26,282 nt of DNA from an uncultured Eubacteriales bacterium (GCA_959602365.1 CAUGSS010000032.1:1-26282), one strand, 5' to 3'; counted from the first letter of the stretch, positions 1 through 7,253 are shown. A program made the numbers and translations. The notes: generated by a model from the letters alone, not told the origin.

Positions 1-88
1 TGATGGGGGATGCCAGCACCCGGTTTTTGAAGGTGACGCCCTTGATGGTCATGGGTAAAAACATATGGGGGTATTTTGTGCAAATCAT
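1..88 (-). CDS. NADH:flavin oxidoreductase, Old Yellow Enzyme family (N-terminal 29 residues only)
   Basis: Only the first 29 codons are present; the gene runs off the left edge. Reading the minus strand from the ATG at 88 gives MICTKYPHMFLPMTIKG followed by VTFKNRVLASPI. The pattern KYPHxFxP...xxxKNRxxxSP is the characteristic start of the FMN-binding TIM barrel of Old Yellow Enzyme / 2,4-dienoyl-CoA reductase proteins (BaiCD/BaiH, FadH type). These enzymes reduce activated C=C bonds with NAD(P)H. An AAAGGA box lies 10 nt before this ATG; another in-frame ATG at 97 is too close to it, and one at 64 is also possible. The gene diverges from nothing on its upstream side: the next gene, the HxlR regulator, is on the same strand. 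Substrate and full domain content (with or without the C-terminal Fe-S/FAD domains) cannot be seen. Confidence 0.8.
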   Translation of the reverse strand, partial: MICTKYPHMFLPMTIKGVTFKNRVLASPI

Positions 89-261
89 GGGGCTCATTTC
101 CTTTCTTTGAACACAGCAACAAACGCACACTCATTCATGATTTAAAAATCTCCATTGCAGCAGAGGATGGAACAGCTGAAAGCATAATTCAGGTCTGTTC
201 CTCTGCACGGTCTCTGCCAGCTGTTTTGTCCGTTCTGCTTGACTATAACTTACCCTACCCA

Positions 262-286
262 GCGATATTTTGTAAATATCGCACAA
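262..286. promoter_or_regulatory. Palindrome and shared motif upstream of the Old Yellow Enzyme gene
   Basis: GCGATATTT (262-270) and AAATATCGC (274-282) form a perfect 9-bp inverted repeat around TGT. The minus strand of 274-286 reads TTGTGCGATATTT, which is identical to 1067-1079 on the plus strand, upstream of the Fe-S flavoprotein gene. A shared site before both flavoenzyme genes suggests one regulator, possibly the HxlR protein encoded between them. This is inference from position and identity only. Confidence 0.45.
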
Positions 287-318
287 TCAAGTCGGATTCT
301 CCCCAAAAAGAAAGAGAG

Positions 319-370
319 GAAGCAAAAAGACAGATTCTTACTTCGAAGTAAGAATCTGTCTTTTTGCTTC
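319..370 (-). terminator. 52-bp perfect palindrome after the HxlR gene, probable terminator
   Basis: Positions 319-344 and 345-370 are exact inverted copies (26-bp arms meeting at TTCGAA) starting 11 bases after the regulator's stop codon. On the minus strand the second arm contains a run of five T, as expected for a factor-independent terminator. The centre also contains TTACTTCGAAGTAA, the same half-sites seen in the regulator's upstream region, so it could also bind protein. Confidence 0.65.
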
Positions 371-381
371 TGAATCGCCCG

Positions 382-900
382 TTATTCTGTTTTACCCATA
401 TAAAACGGCTTATCCATCAGTCGTGGATCCGGCTCACGGTAACCATGCCACATTTCTCCTAAAATATCGACAGGCATGCCATTGCGTTTCATATCGTTCC
501 AGCCCCAGTCATAGACCAGATCCAAGAGTGGGATCAAAGTCTGGCCTTTCTGGGTCAGCCGGTATATCACCCGGGGAGGGACCTCGGGAACGACTTCCCG
601 GCTGATCAAATCATCCTGCTGCATTTCCTTCAGGTTTTGGCTGAGCACTTTCTGAGAGATAGGCAGCTGCTTAAAAAAACGGGAAAAATAAGTGCCGTGA
701 TCCACTTCAATGGCCCGTAAAATAAAAGGTTTCCAACGGCTGAATATCACTTTCAGCATATGGTTATAGGGATCTTTCGAGATGTCAAACACTTCATCTG
801 GGTGCTCGATTTGGCTGAGCATTTGTTCTCGTTCTTCTGGGGTCGACATCAGCTGCGTCAGCAGTTTTTTCTGCTCCTCATATTTTTCAAATCCCAACAT
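382..900 (-). CDS. HxlR-family winged-helix transcriptional regulator
   Basis: This 172-residue protein is a DNA-binding regulator. The HxlR domain covers roughly residues 55-145: WKPFILRAI, then SQKVLSQNLKEMQQDDLI (recognition helix region) and the wing VPPRVIYRLTQKGQTLIPLL. About 50 residues precede the domain, longer than in most HxlR proteins of about 110-130 residues. The start at 900 is chosen because AGGAGG lies 7 nt before it; the upstream in-frame ATG at 936 has no such site and lies on the -10 region. HxlR regulators often sense electrophiles or redox-active compounds and control neighbouring oxidoreductases. Here the gene sits between an Old Yellow Enzyme gene and a divergent Fe-S flavoprotein operon, so those are the likely targets (inference). 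Confidence 0.88.
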   Translation of the reverse strand: MLGFEKYEEQKKLLTQLMSTPEEREQMLSQIEHPDEVFDISKDPYNHMLKVIFSRWKPFILRAIEVDHGTYFSRFFKQLPISQKVLSQNLKEMQQDDLISREVVPEVPPRVIYRLTQKGQTLIPLLDLVYDWGWNDMKRNGMPVDILGEMWHGYREPDPRLMDKPFYMGKTE

Positions 901-938
901 GGGAACGCCTCCTCTCCTGAAATCTTTCCATCTCATTA

Positions 939-967
939 ATTATATATAAAAAGGCCGGCTTATTCAA
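939..967 (-). promoter_or_regulatory. Sigma-A-type promoter of the HxlR gene
   Basis: On the minus strand, TTGAAT (967-962) is followed after 17 bp by a perfect TATAAT (944-939), about 40 bases before the ATG at 900. Confidence 0.65.
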
Positions 968-1008
968 GGACTTTTCCTTCGGGGACATCGCATGTGGTTC
1001 AGACCTGA

Positions 1009-1079
1009 AAGTAAGATTATTACTTGTTGGTCTTGTATGTTACCTTCAAACTAGAAAATTACTTTTTTGTGCGATATTT
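1009..1079. promoter_or_regulatory. Candidate operator region between the HxlR gene and the flavoprotein operon
   Basis: AAGTAA (1009-1014) and TTACTT (1020-1025) form an inverted repeat with a 5-bp spacer. Further TTACTT-like copies follow at 1040-1046 (TTACCTT) and 1059-1064. The 13-bp sequence TTGTGCGATATTT (1067-1079) is repeated in inverted orientation at 274-286 before the Old Yellow Enzyme gene. HxlR proteins bind inverted repeats near their targets, which makes this a plausible site. No convincing -35/-10 pair for the plus-strand operon was found. Confidence 0.45.
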
Positions 1080-1175
1080 GCTATTTTTCATTTGTTTGTT
1101 AGGATAAATATACAAACTCAAACCGCTCACTTGCGACCTGTGGCTGAAACGGCCAAGACAGAAAGGAAGTTTGCC

Positions 1176-2873
1176 ATGTATCAAATAAAACCCTCCTGCA
1201 GCGGATGTCATACCTGTGAACTGGCCTGCCCTATGCAAGCAATCTATTATGACGGGCCTCGGTATCAGATTGACCCGGAAAAATGCGTGGAGTGTGGGCT
1301 GTGTGAAACGCTCTGTCCCACCTGCTCCATTTACGACACAGAGAACCACGCGCAGCCGGTTCCTCATGAGAAAATTGTCCGGGAATGCGATTTGGTGGTC
1401 TGCGGCGGCGGCACTGGACTGATTACTGCAGTCAAAGCCGCCCAAATGGGCAAGAAAGTTATCTTACTGGAAAAAGCTGCCCGGTGCGGCGGCAATACCG
1501 ATATTGCCCATGGCTTCTTTCCTATCTACTCTAAAATGCACCAGGAACAGGGCATTGAAGATGTCCGGGACGAAGCGGTTCAAGTCATGTATGATCGGGC
1601 GGGCGGCGTTATTGATAAGGAACTGATGCACACCGCTATCTACGGATGTTCAGAATTTTTCGACTGGCTGCTGGAGTTTCCAAAGACCCGGGACGTCTAT
1701 ACCGTGGAAAGGCTCGGCGCAAAACGGGAAGCTGGTCCGGTCTATGGGCCCGCCGTCACGCATTTTGTCAAACGAATTGAAAACACCCGCAGTCTGGATC
1801 CTTCCATCGGCCCCGGATGGGCTGGGACCTTTGTCAAGCAGACCATGTTGGACGCCATACCTGCCCAAAAGCTGGATGTGGAAATCCTGCTGCGTCACGA
1901 GGCCAAACACCTGCTGACCGACGAGAACGGCCGGGTCACCGGAGTGCTCGCTTTGGATCCAGGGGGGGAGACCGAAATCCACTGCCAGGCGGTGGTCCTG
2001 GCCACAGGCGGTTTTGGCAGCAGCGATGAAAAACTGCAAAAGTATGCGGGTTTCTTCGACGTGGACCGCCCGGTTACCCGTTTCTCCGTCCCTAGCGACA
2101 CCGGAGATGCCATTGATATGCTTCAGGAATTGGGGGTGGAGCCGGACGAAAACCGGATGTTCGTCTCCTTCTTCGGTCCGGCCCACCATCCATACAGTTA
2201 TGCCCTCTACCGCCTGATTGAGGAACCGAGCAACCTCTCCGTTGATCTCAATGGTGAGCGGTGGCAGGATGAGAGCGGTGGTTTGTTCACTGGCCGCATC
2301 AATATCGCAGGCCATCCAAAAGAGTGCACCTGGAACATCTTTACCCAGGAAAATATCGACTCTATTTTCCAGCGGTTCATTGCCGACCCTGCCCTGTCGG
2401 ATGAAATCGACTGTTATCTGCATTATCAACAGGATTTGGACCGTGAGACCACATATAAAATTCCCGCTGTTGTCAAAGCGGATACAGTAACCCAGCTGGC
2501 AGAAAAGCTGGGAATGCAGCCCGCTGTTTTGGAAAAGACGGTCTCAGATTATAACCTGTACTGCCGCACCAAAGACGACAAGCAATTTGGGAAACAGCCC
2601 CAGTTTTTGATCCCACGAAACAGCGGCCCCTATTATGCCATCTACGCCCAGCGCTTCTCAGAGGCGGCTATGGGAGGCCTGATGGTCAATGCTGATTGCC
2701 AGGTACTGCGCAACGACGGATCGCCTATCCCAGGACTCTATGGCGTGGGAGACGCCACATCAGCCATGCACCGCAAGGGAGAACTTGCTGTTATTTCCGA
2801 ACTTACCTGGGCGGTGGCCTCCGCCTACCGATCCGCAATCAACGCTGTCAATGAAATGGAGGTGCAGTCATGA
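1176..2873 (+). CDS. Ferredoxin-domain FAD flavoprotein, fumarate reductase/KstD-like family
   Basis: 565 residues. The N-terminus binds two [4Fe-4S] clusters: CSGCHTCELACP (Cys 8, 11, 14, 18) and CVECGLCETLCP (Cys 37, 40, 43, 47). From residue 72 follows an FAD_binding_2 domain with the dinucleotide motif VVCGGGTGLITA and, further on, LLEKAARCGGNTDIAHG. The C-terminus has GLMVNADCQVL and IPGLYGVGDAT, which close the FAD site. The usual RLGGN segment of fumarate reductases is replaced by GELAVISELTWAVAS, so the substrate is probably not fumarate. The start at 1176 has GAAAGGAAG 8 nt upstream and lies right before the ferredoxin domain; an earlier in-frame start at 1092 would add a low-quality extension. 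The stop overlaps the next gene's ATG by 4 bp, so the two are translationally coupled. The likely role is reduction of an unsaturated substrate in the cytoplasm with electrons from the next protein. Confidence 0.87.
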   Translation: MYQIKPSCSGCHTCELACPMQAIYYDGPRYQIDPEKCVECGLCETLCPTCSIYDTENHAQPVPHEKIVRECDLVVCGGGTGLITAVKAAQMGKKVILLEKAARCGGNTDIAHGFFPIYSKMHQEQGIEDVRDEAVQVMYDRAGGVIDKELMHTAIYGCSEFFDWLLEFPKTRDVYTVERLGAKREAGPVYGPAVTHFVKRIENTRSLDPSIGPGWAGTFVKQTMLDAIPAQKLDVEILLRHEAKHLLTDENGRVTGVLALDPGGETEIHCQAVVLATGGFGSSDEKLQKYAGFFDVDRPVTRFSVPSDTGDAIDMLQELGVEPDENRMFVSFFGPAHHPYSYALYRLIEEPSNLSVDLNGERWQDESGGLFTGRINIAGHPKECTWNIFTQENIDSIFQRFIADPALSDEIDCYLHYQQDLDRETTYKIPAVVKADTVTQLAEKLGMQPAVLEKTVSDYNLYCRTKDDKQFGKQPQFLIPRNSGPYYAIYAQRFSEAAMGGLMVNADCQVLRNDGSPIPGLYGVGDATSAMHRKGELAVISELTWAVASAYRSAINAVNEMEVQS

Positions 2874-4210
2874 GCATCCGCAGGCCCAATATGGCGCCCC
2901 ACAAGACTCCCATGGCACAGCAGCCGGTGGAACAACGTCTGAACAATTTTGACGAGGTATCTCTGGGCTATACCCTGGAAGAGGCCAAACAGGAAGCTGA
3001 ACGCTGTCTGAATTGTCCGGACCGTTACTGTGCCCGTCACTGCCCTGCCCACAATTATATTCCTGAGTTTATCGCCGAAATTCGAGCCGGCAATCTGGAG
3101 AGAGCCTGGGAACTTCTCTCTTATACCAATCCCTTGATGGAAATTTCCGGGCGCGTCTGTCCATACGAGTGCCAATGTGAGAGCCATTGCACCAGGGGAA
3201 TCAAATCGGAACCGGTGGCTATTGGCCGCCTGGAACGCTTTGTGGCCGATTGGCACCGCTGCAATGGAACCCTCCGCCAAAACTGTGCAGAATCTAATGG
3301 AAAGCATGTGGCCGTCGTCGGTGCCGGACCTGCAGGCATGACTTGTGCGCTCTCTCTTTCCAATGCCGGGTTCCAAGTCACTGTTTATGAGAAGTCCAGC
3401 TGTACTGGCGGCGTAACCAGCTGGGGAATTCCATCGTTTGTACTTCCCCGGCATCTAATCTCTCGCCTGTCTGATCAGATGCTCGCCCAAGGCGTGGAGC
3501 TCCATTTAAATACCATGCTCGGACGCGACATTTCCCTCGAACAACTGACAAAAAACAATGATGCTGTTTTCCTCGCCACCGGAGCTGAACAACCTGTAGC
3601 ATTGGATATACCGGGAGCCAATCTGCCTCAGGTGGTTCAGGCCAAAGATTACCTGTCCAATGCCAGCCTTTACTCAGGGAAAAATGTCTTGGTCATCGGT
3701 GGTGGAAACACTGCCATTGACGCAGCCAGAACCGCTCTGCGCTACAAACCTGAATCCGTGCGCATCATCTATCGCAGAACCGAAGCCGATATGCCTGCCA
3801 CCAAGGAAGAACTGGCATTGGCCCGCGCAGAGGGCGCTCAGCTGGTAACATTAACTTCGCCAATACAGTTTCTTGCCAAAGATGGTCAGCTTTGCGGGGC
3901 TCAGTGTAATGTCATGGAGCTTGCCCCTCCAGACTATCCCGGCGGTCGCAATAATGTAGTCCCCAGCGGAACACATACTATGCTCCAGTGCGATTTGGTA
4001 ATATTGGCGCTTGGATTTGAGAATCTCAAGGTGGATGGCGTCGCCAGCGATCAGCACAACCGGATTTTGGTAAACCGTGATTTTGCCACCAGCATGGATA
4101 AAGTGTATGCTGGCGGAGACGCAATCACCGGTGCTGCCACCCTTATGAAAGCAGTTGCGGCAGGAAAAGATGCTGCAGCAGCTATCTTCAGCCGCCTGAC
4201 AACAGAATAA
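2870..4210 (+). CDS. GltD/NfnB-like NAD(P)H-dependent FAD oxidoreductase with Fe-S domain
   Basis: 446 residues, similar in layout to the small subunit of glutamate synthase and to PreT/NfnB. The N-terminal Fer4_20 domain carries CLNCPDRYCARHCP (Cys 46, 49, 54, 58) and a second Cys group CPYECQCESHC near residue 100. The FAD-binding motif VAVVGAGPAGMTCALSLS follows near residue 145, with GGVTSWGIPSFVLP after it, and the NAD(P)H-binding motif VLVIGGGNTAIDAA lies near residue 270. VYAGGDAITGAATLMKAVAAG closes the FAD site. The start overlaps the stop of the preceding flavoprotein (ATGA). There is no large glutamate synthase subunit nearby, so it is probably the electron-input partner of the preceding flavoprotein rather than a GOGAT subunit. 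A terminator follows. Confidence 0.88.
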   Translation: MSIRRPNMAPHKTPMAQQPVEQRLNNFDEVSLGYTLEEAKQEAERCLNCPDRYCARHCPAHNYIPEFIAEIRAGNLERAWELLSYTNPLMEISGRVCPYECQCESHCTRGIKSEPVAIGRLERFVADWHRCNGTLRQNCAESNGKHVAVVGAGPAGMTCALSLSNAGFQVTVYEKSSCTGGVTSWGIPSFVLPRHLISRLSDQMLAQGVELHLNTMLGRDISLEQLTKNNDAVFLATGAEQPVALDIPGANLPQVVQAKDYLSNASLYSGKNVLVIGGGNTAIDAARTALRYKPESVRIIYRRTEADMPATKEELALARAEGAQLVTLTSPIQFLAKDGQLCGAQCNVMELAPPDYPGGRNNVVPSGTHTMLQCDLVILALGFENLKVDGVASDQHNRILVNRDFATSMDKVYAGGDAITGAATLMKAVAAGKDAAAAIFSRLTTE

Positions 4211-4247
4211 AACAATTTCTGCTTCCCCCTCCTCTTCTTTCCATAGG

Positions 4248-4297
4248 AAATCCGCCCGATCTGTACATCTGTTCAGAGAACGGCGGATTTTCTTTTG
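4248..4297 (+). terminator. Terminator of the flavoprotein operon
   Basis: AAATCCGCC (4248-4256) pairs with GGCGGATTT (4282-4290) and is followed by a T-rich stretch. It lies about 40 bases after the stop of the GltD-like gene. Confidence 0.7.
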
Positions 4298-4309
4298 TTG
4301 ACTGTAAAA

Positions 4310-4390
4310 AGCATTGATACGAGAAAGAACCGCCCCCACGGACGGTTCCTTCCCGAATCAAAGTATACGGAGGATTCGAAGGGGTGGGCA
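4310..4390. repeat. Hairpin repeat, copy A (81 bp)
   Basis: This matches 5976-6055 at about 80% identity. Both copies contain ACGAGAAAG, a GC-rich stem-loop, CCTTCCCGAATCAAA and GGAGGATTCGAA. The stem differs between copies in a base-paired manner (GAACCG...CGGTTC here, GGGCCG...CGGCCC in copy B), so the hairpin itself appears conserved. It lies just outside the 3' end of the ATPase gene. Confidence 0.7.
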
Positions 4391-4397
4391 CCGGCCG

Positions 4398-4435
4398 CCC
4401 CGAAAGAAGCGGAACTCAGTTCCGCTTTTTCGGGG
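4398..4435 (-). terminator. Long hairpin after the ATPase gene, probable terminator
   Basis: CCCCGAAA pairs with TTTCGGGG around an inner stem AAGCGGAACT/AGTTCCGCTT, 43 bases past the ATPase stop. The inner 20-odd bases recur at 7336-7361. Confidence 0.55.
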
Positions 4436-4478
4436 CAGATAAGCCACAGACGATGCTTTGCCTTCCATCCCTATGGAT

Positions 4479-5780
4479 TCAGACGACTGTTTCATCCAAC
4501 AAAAAGTCAATTACGCCAATATTGAGTATGCCGTTATCATCATACCAGCGCTTGCGGATGTCGTGCCGGACGATGATCTTCGGGAAGGAGTCGCCCGTCA
4601 GGAAAAAGGGCTTATTCTCCGTCAAAGCCTTTTCCTCTGTTCCGAGGGCGTAGGCGGATTGAATATAGGTCTTCTTTCCCCCGCTGGTGGCAACGAAGTC
4701 AATTTCTCTTGCCACCTGTCTGGACTTTCCCTTGGCATTCTTTTCGCTGCCGTACACAATACCAATATCCACCGCACAATCCCGGATCATGAGGTCATTG
4801 AAGATGATATTCTCCATGACGTGCGTCGTCTCTTGCTGACGAAAGCCGGTCCTCGCGTTGCGAAGCCCGATATCCTCGCAATAATACTTGTTTGGGTAGT
4901 CAAAGTAGCTTTTGCCTTTGACATCCCAGCGCTTACATTCTGTAAAGAGGAAGGAATCGGCCAGATAGTCCATATACGCTTTCACGGTATTCAGCGCCAC
5001 CAGGTTTTCCCCGCTCCGTTTTTGCATGGTATTGAGGGTATTGGTTACCTTTGTAGGATTGGTCAATGAGCCGATGGATGAGCAGAGCAGATCAAGAATT
5101 GAAGAGAGCACATCCTCGCGCTTGATGTGCTTTCGCTCTACAATGTCTTTCAGGTAAACTTCCGAAAAAAGAGAGGTGAGGTAGCTCATTTTGGCGGCAT
5201 CGGTTGGTCTGGACAGAATCAGCGGCATCCCGCCGTAAAAGGCATAGTTATCAAAGGCCTCCTGCTTATCGCCGCCGACTGCTGAATAGTATTCCGCAAA
5301 GCTGAGGGGATGCACGCGGATCTCATCACTGCGCCCTCTGAACTCGGTCAGGATATCGGAGGACAGCATCTTGGAATTGCTGCCGGTCACATAAATGTCC
5401 AGATTGGGAAGTGACCTCAAATCATTGAGTGCATCATAGAACGTGATTTTCTTCCCATCGGTGTTGTACGGGTTGGGAACTTTATCGGACATCTGGATTT
5501 CATCGACAAAAAGGTAGAATTGCTCCCCGCTGTTTTCCACAAGCCCGCGCACATATCCGGCCAGCTCCAGGGGATTTCGAAAGCGAATATCCCTTGTCAA
5601 GTCGAGCTCGACGGAAATCATGTGATCCTCCTCAACTCCCTGGCTGAGAAGATAGTCCCGGAAGAGCTTGCGCAGCAGGTAAGATTTTCCGCACCTGCGG
5701 ATTCCGGTGATGACCTTCACCTGTCCATCCCACATAAAAGAGATGAGCTTATTCAAATAGCGGTCCCGTTTGATCTCCAT
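4479..5780 (-). CDS. AAA-type ATPase with DUF4143 C-terminal domain (COG1373)
   Basis: 433 residues. The Walker A motif GIRRCGKS is at 26-33, Walker B FYLFVDEIQ is at about 88-96, and a sensor-like YVTGSNSKML follows. The C-terminal half has the DUF4143 layout, including an EIDFVATSGG segment resembling the PD-(D/E)XK-like core. This family is widespread and often mobile in anaerobic bacteria and archaea; its function is largely unknown, with suggestions of DNA handling or defence. AGGGGG precedes the ATG by a short spacer. The gene stands alone between two copies of an 80-bp hairpin repeat, with lower GC than the right half of the window, which suggests a transferred cassette. Confidence 0.85.
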   Translation of the reverse strand: MEIKRDRYLNKLISFMWDGQVKVITGIRRCGKSYLLRKLFRDYLLSQGVEEDHMISVELDLTRDIRFRNPLELAGYVRGLVENSGEQFYLFVDEIQMSDKVPNPYNTDGKKITFYDALNDLRSLPNLDIYVTGSNSKMLSSDILTEFRGRSDEIRVHPLSFAEYYSAVGGDKQEAFDNYAFYGGMPLILSRPTDAAKMSYLTSLFSEVYLKDIVERKHIKREDVLSSILDLLCSSIGSLTNPTKVTNTLNTMQKRSGENLVALNTVKAYMDYLADSFLFTECKRWDVKGKSYFDYPNKYYCEDIGLRNARTGFRQQETTHVMENIIFNDLMIRDCAVDIGIVYGSEKNAKGKSRQVAREIDFVATSGGKKTYIQSAYALGTEEKALTENKPFFLTGDSFPKIIVRHDIRKRWYDDNGILNIGVIDFLLDETVV

Positions 5781-5807
5781 ACCTAACCCCCTATTGAAAA
5801 CTTAGCT

Positions 5808-5816
5808 ATTATATCA
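5808..5816 (-). promoter_or_regulatory. Extended -10 promoter of the ATPase gene
   Basis: The minus strand reads TGATATAAT: a perfect TATAAT (5813-5808) with the extended TG, 28 bases before the ATG. No good -35 box is visible. Confidence 0.5.
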
Positions 5817-5975
5817 TACTACTTTTCAACAAAAATAATACCGTATCCCAGCGGGAAAATCAAGAGATCTATTGAAATGTTTATGTGTATATTCGATAAG
5901 TTTTCAGCAGAATGATGAGTGCAAAAAGGAAACTCGATATAGGTGAATGCAATTTATACCGGCGGCTGTCTGGAC

Positions 5976-6055
5976 AGCGTTCTAAACGAGAAAGGGCCGC
6001 CCCTGCGGGCGGCCCCTTCCCGAATCAAAAATAGGAGGATTCGAATGGGCGGGCA
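5976..6055. repeat. Hairpin repeat, copy B (80 bp)
   Basis: Second copy of the repeat at 4310-4390, in direct orientation, on the other side of the ATPase gene. The stem GGGCCGCCC/GGGCGGCCC is stronger than in copy A. Downstream, CGAATC and GATTCG can form a second stem whose loop holds an AGGAG sequence. Confidence 0.7.
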
Positions 6056-6208
6056 AAAGCGTCCCTCCCTTCGATGGTCTTATTATATCACACATGATTC
6101 CCACCCCCGTTTTTGCAAACAATGCGCACCCGCCGTGCTCAAGCCCGGCGGACGCGTTTTTTGTTTACCTTCTTCTTGCATATTAGAGATAAACAAGGGG
6201 GTTTATCT

Positions 6209-6709
6209 ATGGCAAGTTGTTTTCTCTCCATCCATAAAATCCACGACAAGGCCCGCATGGGCTGGCTGGAAAAACATATGTGGCGTTCGGGCACACCAGC
6301 AGATAAAGCCATCGAAAGCACCTGTTCCGACCTCAGTTACTGGGACACCATTCAGAAGCGGATCAGAACATTATCTTATTACGACAGCCACAAAGTGCGC
6401 AACAACGCCGTGCTGGCCTATTCAATCTATATGACTTGCTCTCAGGAGGCAGAGGTAGACCCGCAGGGCTGGATCACCGCCAACCTCGCCTGGCTGCACA
6501 ACGCCTTCGACTGTGCGCCCGACGGCGTGTCCAATATTTTGGAGGTTATCTACCACACCGCCCCGGCGCCCCACCTCCACGCCCTGGTCATCCCCATCGA
6601 CCCGCGGGGTCACCTCTGCGCCAGCTTCTTTACGAATGGCTCTATCGCCATGGCCCAGCTGCAGGCATCCTATGCCAGGCAGATGCAGTCACTTTCCCGC
6701 ACAGTATAA
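6209..6709 (+). pseudogene. Truncated MobV-type (Pre/Mob) plasmid relaxase
   Basis: 166 residues resembling the N-terminal half of Pre/Mob relaxases. These proteins nick DNA at an origin of transfer and are normally about 400 residues or more. Visible landmarks are the N-terminal MASCFLSIHKIHDKARMG, the helix SHKVRNNAVLAYSIYMTCS, and the metal-binding motif PAPHLHALVIPID followed by GHLCASFFTNG. The frame ends at SYARQMQSLSRTV, where intact proteins continue for a long C-terminal domain. The start at 6209 has AAGGGGG 7 nt upstream. The next gene is in the opposite orientation, so the missing part is gone rather than frameshifted. It is probably a remnant of a mobilisable element, though a short functional form cannot be excluded. 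Confidence 0.7.
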
Positions 6710-6710
6710 A

Positions 6711-7253
6711 TTATTCCTCATCCACATCCATCCCTTCCTCCAACAGATGGGGCATTTCCTTGTCCTGCATCCCCATCATCATCAATTTAAGCCGGCGCAA
6801 GGTTGCCTCATCCAGTTTTTCTGACTCTTCTCCCGGCTCTGGCGTGCCAAACAGTTCATGCTTCTCAATAAAGGCCTGAAAGAACAGCTCCAACTCCTCC
6901 GCCCAGAGCCGGCAATAAAATTCAGACGCAATCTGAATTTGCAATGCCTCCGCCTCGGTGCATATAAGCCCTATCGAGGAACGGGAGTTCTTACCCCGCT
7001 TCAGATAATATGCCTTCCGCCACTCATCGGTAATTTTGTAGGCCACTTGGAGCACAAGTTGCTTCTCCCATTTGCCATGATAGGTGAAAAAGTGGAGCGT
7101 TTTCCGCTGCTCGGTCAAATCTGCTTCTGCCACATGGTATTTCTCCATGAGCTTTTCCAGCAGCGCCTGAGCGTTTTCCCTTTCACCGCCCTCTCCCCGC
7201 TCTGCCAGAATCCGCAGCTTTTTCATCAATTCCAGATTCTTTTCGTCCGCCAT
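6711..7253 (-). CDS. DUF2786 domain protein
   Basis: 180 residues. The N-terminal 45 residues fit DUF2786: LELMKKLRILAERGEGG, then RENAQALLEKLMEKYHV and the EADL end. The rest has HGKWEKQLVLQVAYKI and IQIASEFYCRLWAEELE and an acidic tail. DUF2786 proteins are common on phages and integrative elements; their role is unknown. The start at 7253 is chosen because GGGAGG lies 10 nt upstream; the frame is open further to 7403 but that extension runs through a hairpin and is low-quality. It converges on the MobV remnant with only one base between the stops. Confidence 0.8.
   Translation of the reverse strand: MADEKNLELMKKLRILAERGEGGERENAQALLEKLMEKYHVAEADLTEQRKTLHFFTYHGKWEKQLVLQVAYKITDEWRKAYYLKRGKNSRSSIGLICTEAEALQIQIASEFYCRLWAEELELFFQAFIEKHELFGTPEPGEESEKLDEATLRRLKLMMMGMQDKEMPHLLEEGMDVDEE

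Larger units (their letters stand above)
5781..6208. other. Non-coding stretch between the ATPase and MobV genes
   Basis: This stretch of 428 bases has no convincing gene. It holds the ATPase promoter (near 5808-5816), an AT-rich part to about 5970, and repeat copy B (5976-6055). An ATG at 6044 follows an AGGAGG in the repeat and opens an ORF to 6434, but that ORF overlaps the MobV gene in another frame and has no recognisable features. Confidence 0.6.

Noticed and set aside
76..351. 91-residue open frame on the plus strand
   Set aside because: It overlaps the Old Yellow Enzyme start and its upstream region and runs into the palindrome; no ribosome site and no recognisable family.
1092..1175. 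Longer start for the Fe-S flavoprotein
   Set aside because: It lacks a ribosome site, while the ATG at 1176 has one and directly precedes the ferredoxin domain.
5943..6434. 163-residue open frame through repeat copy B
   Set aside because: It overlaps the MobV gene in a different frame and has no family features.
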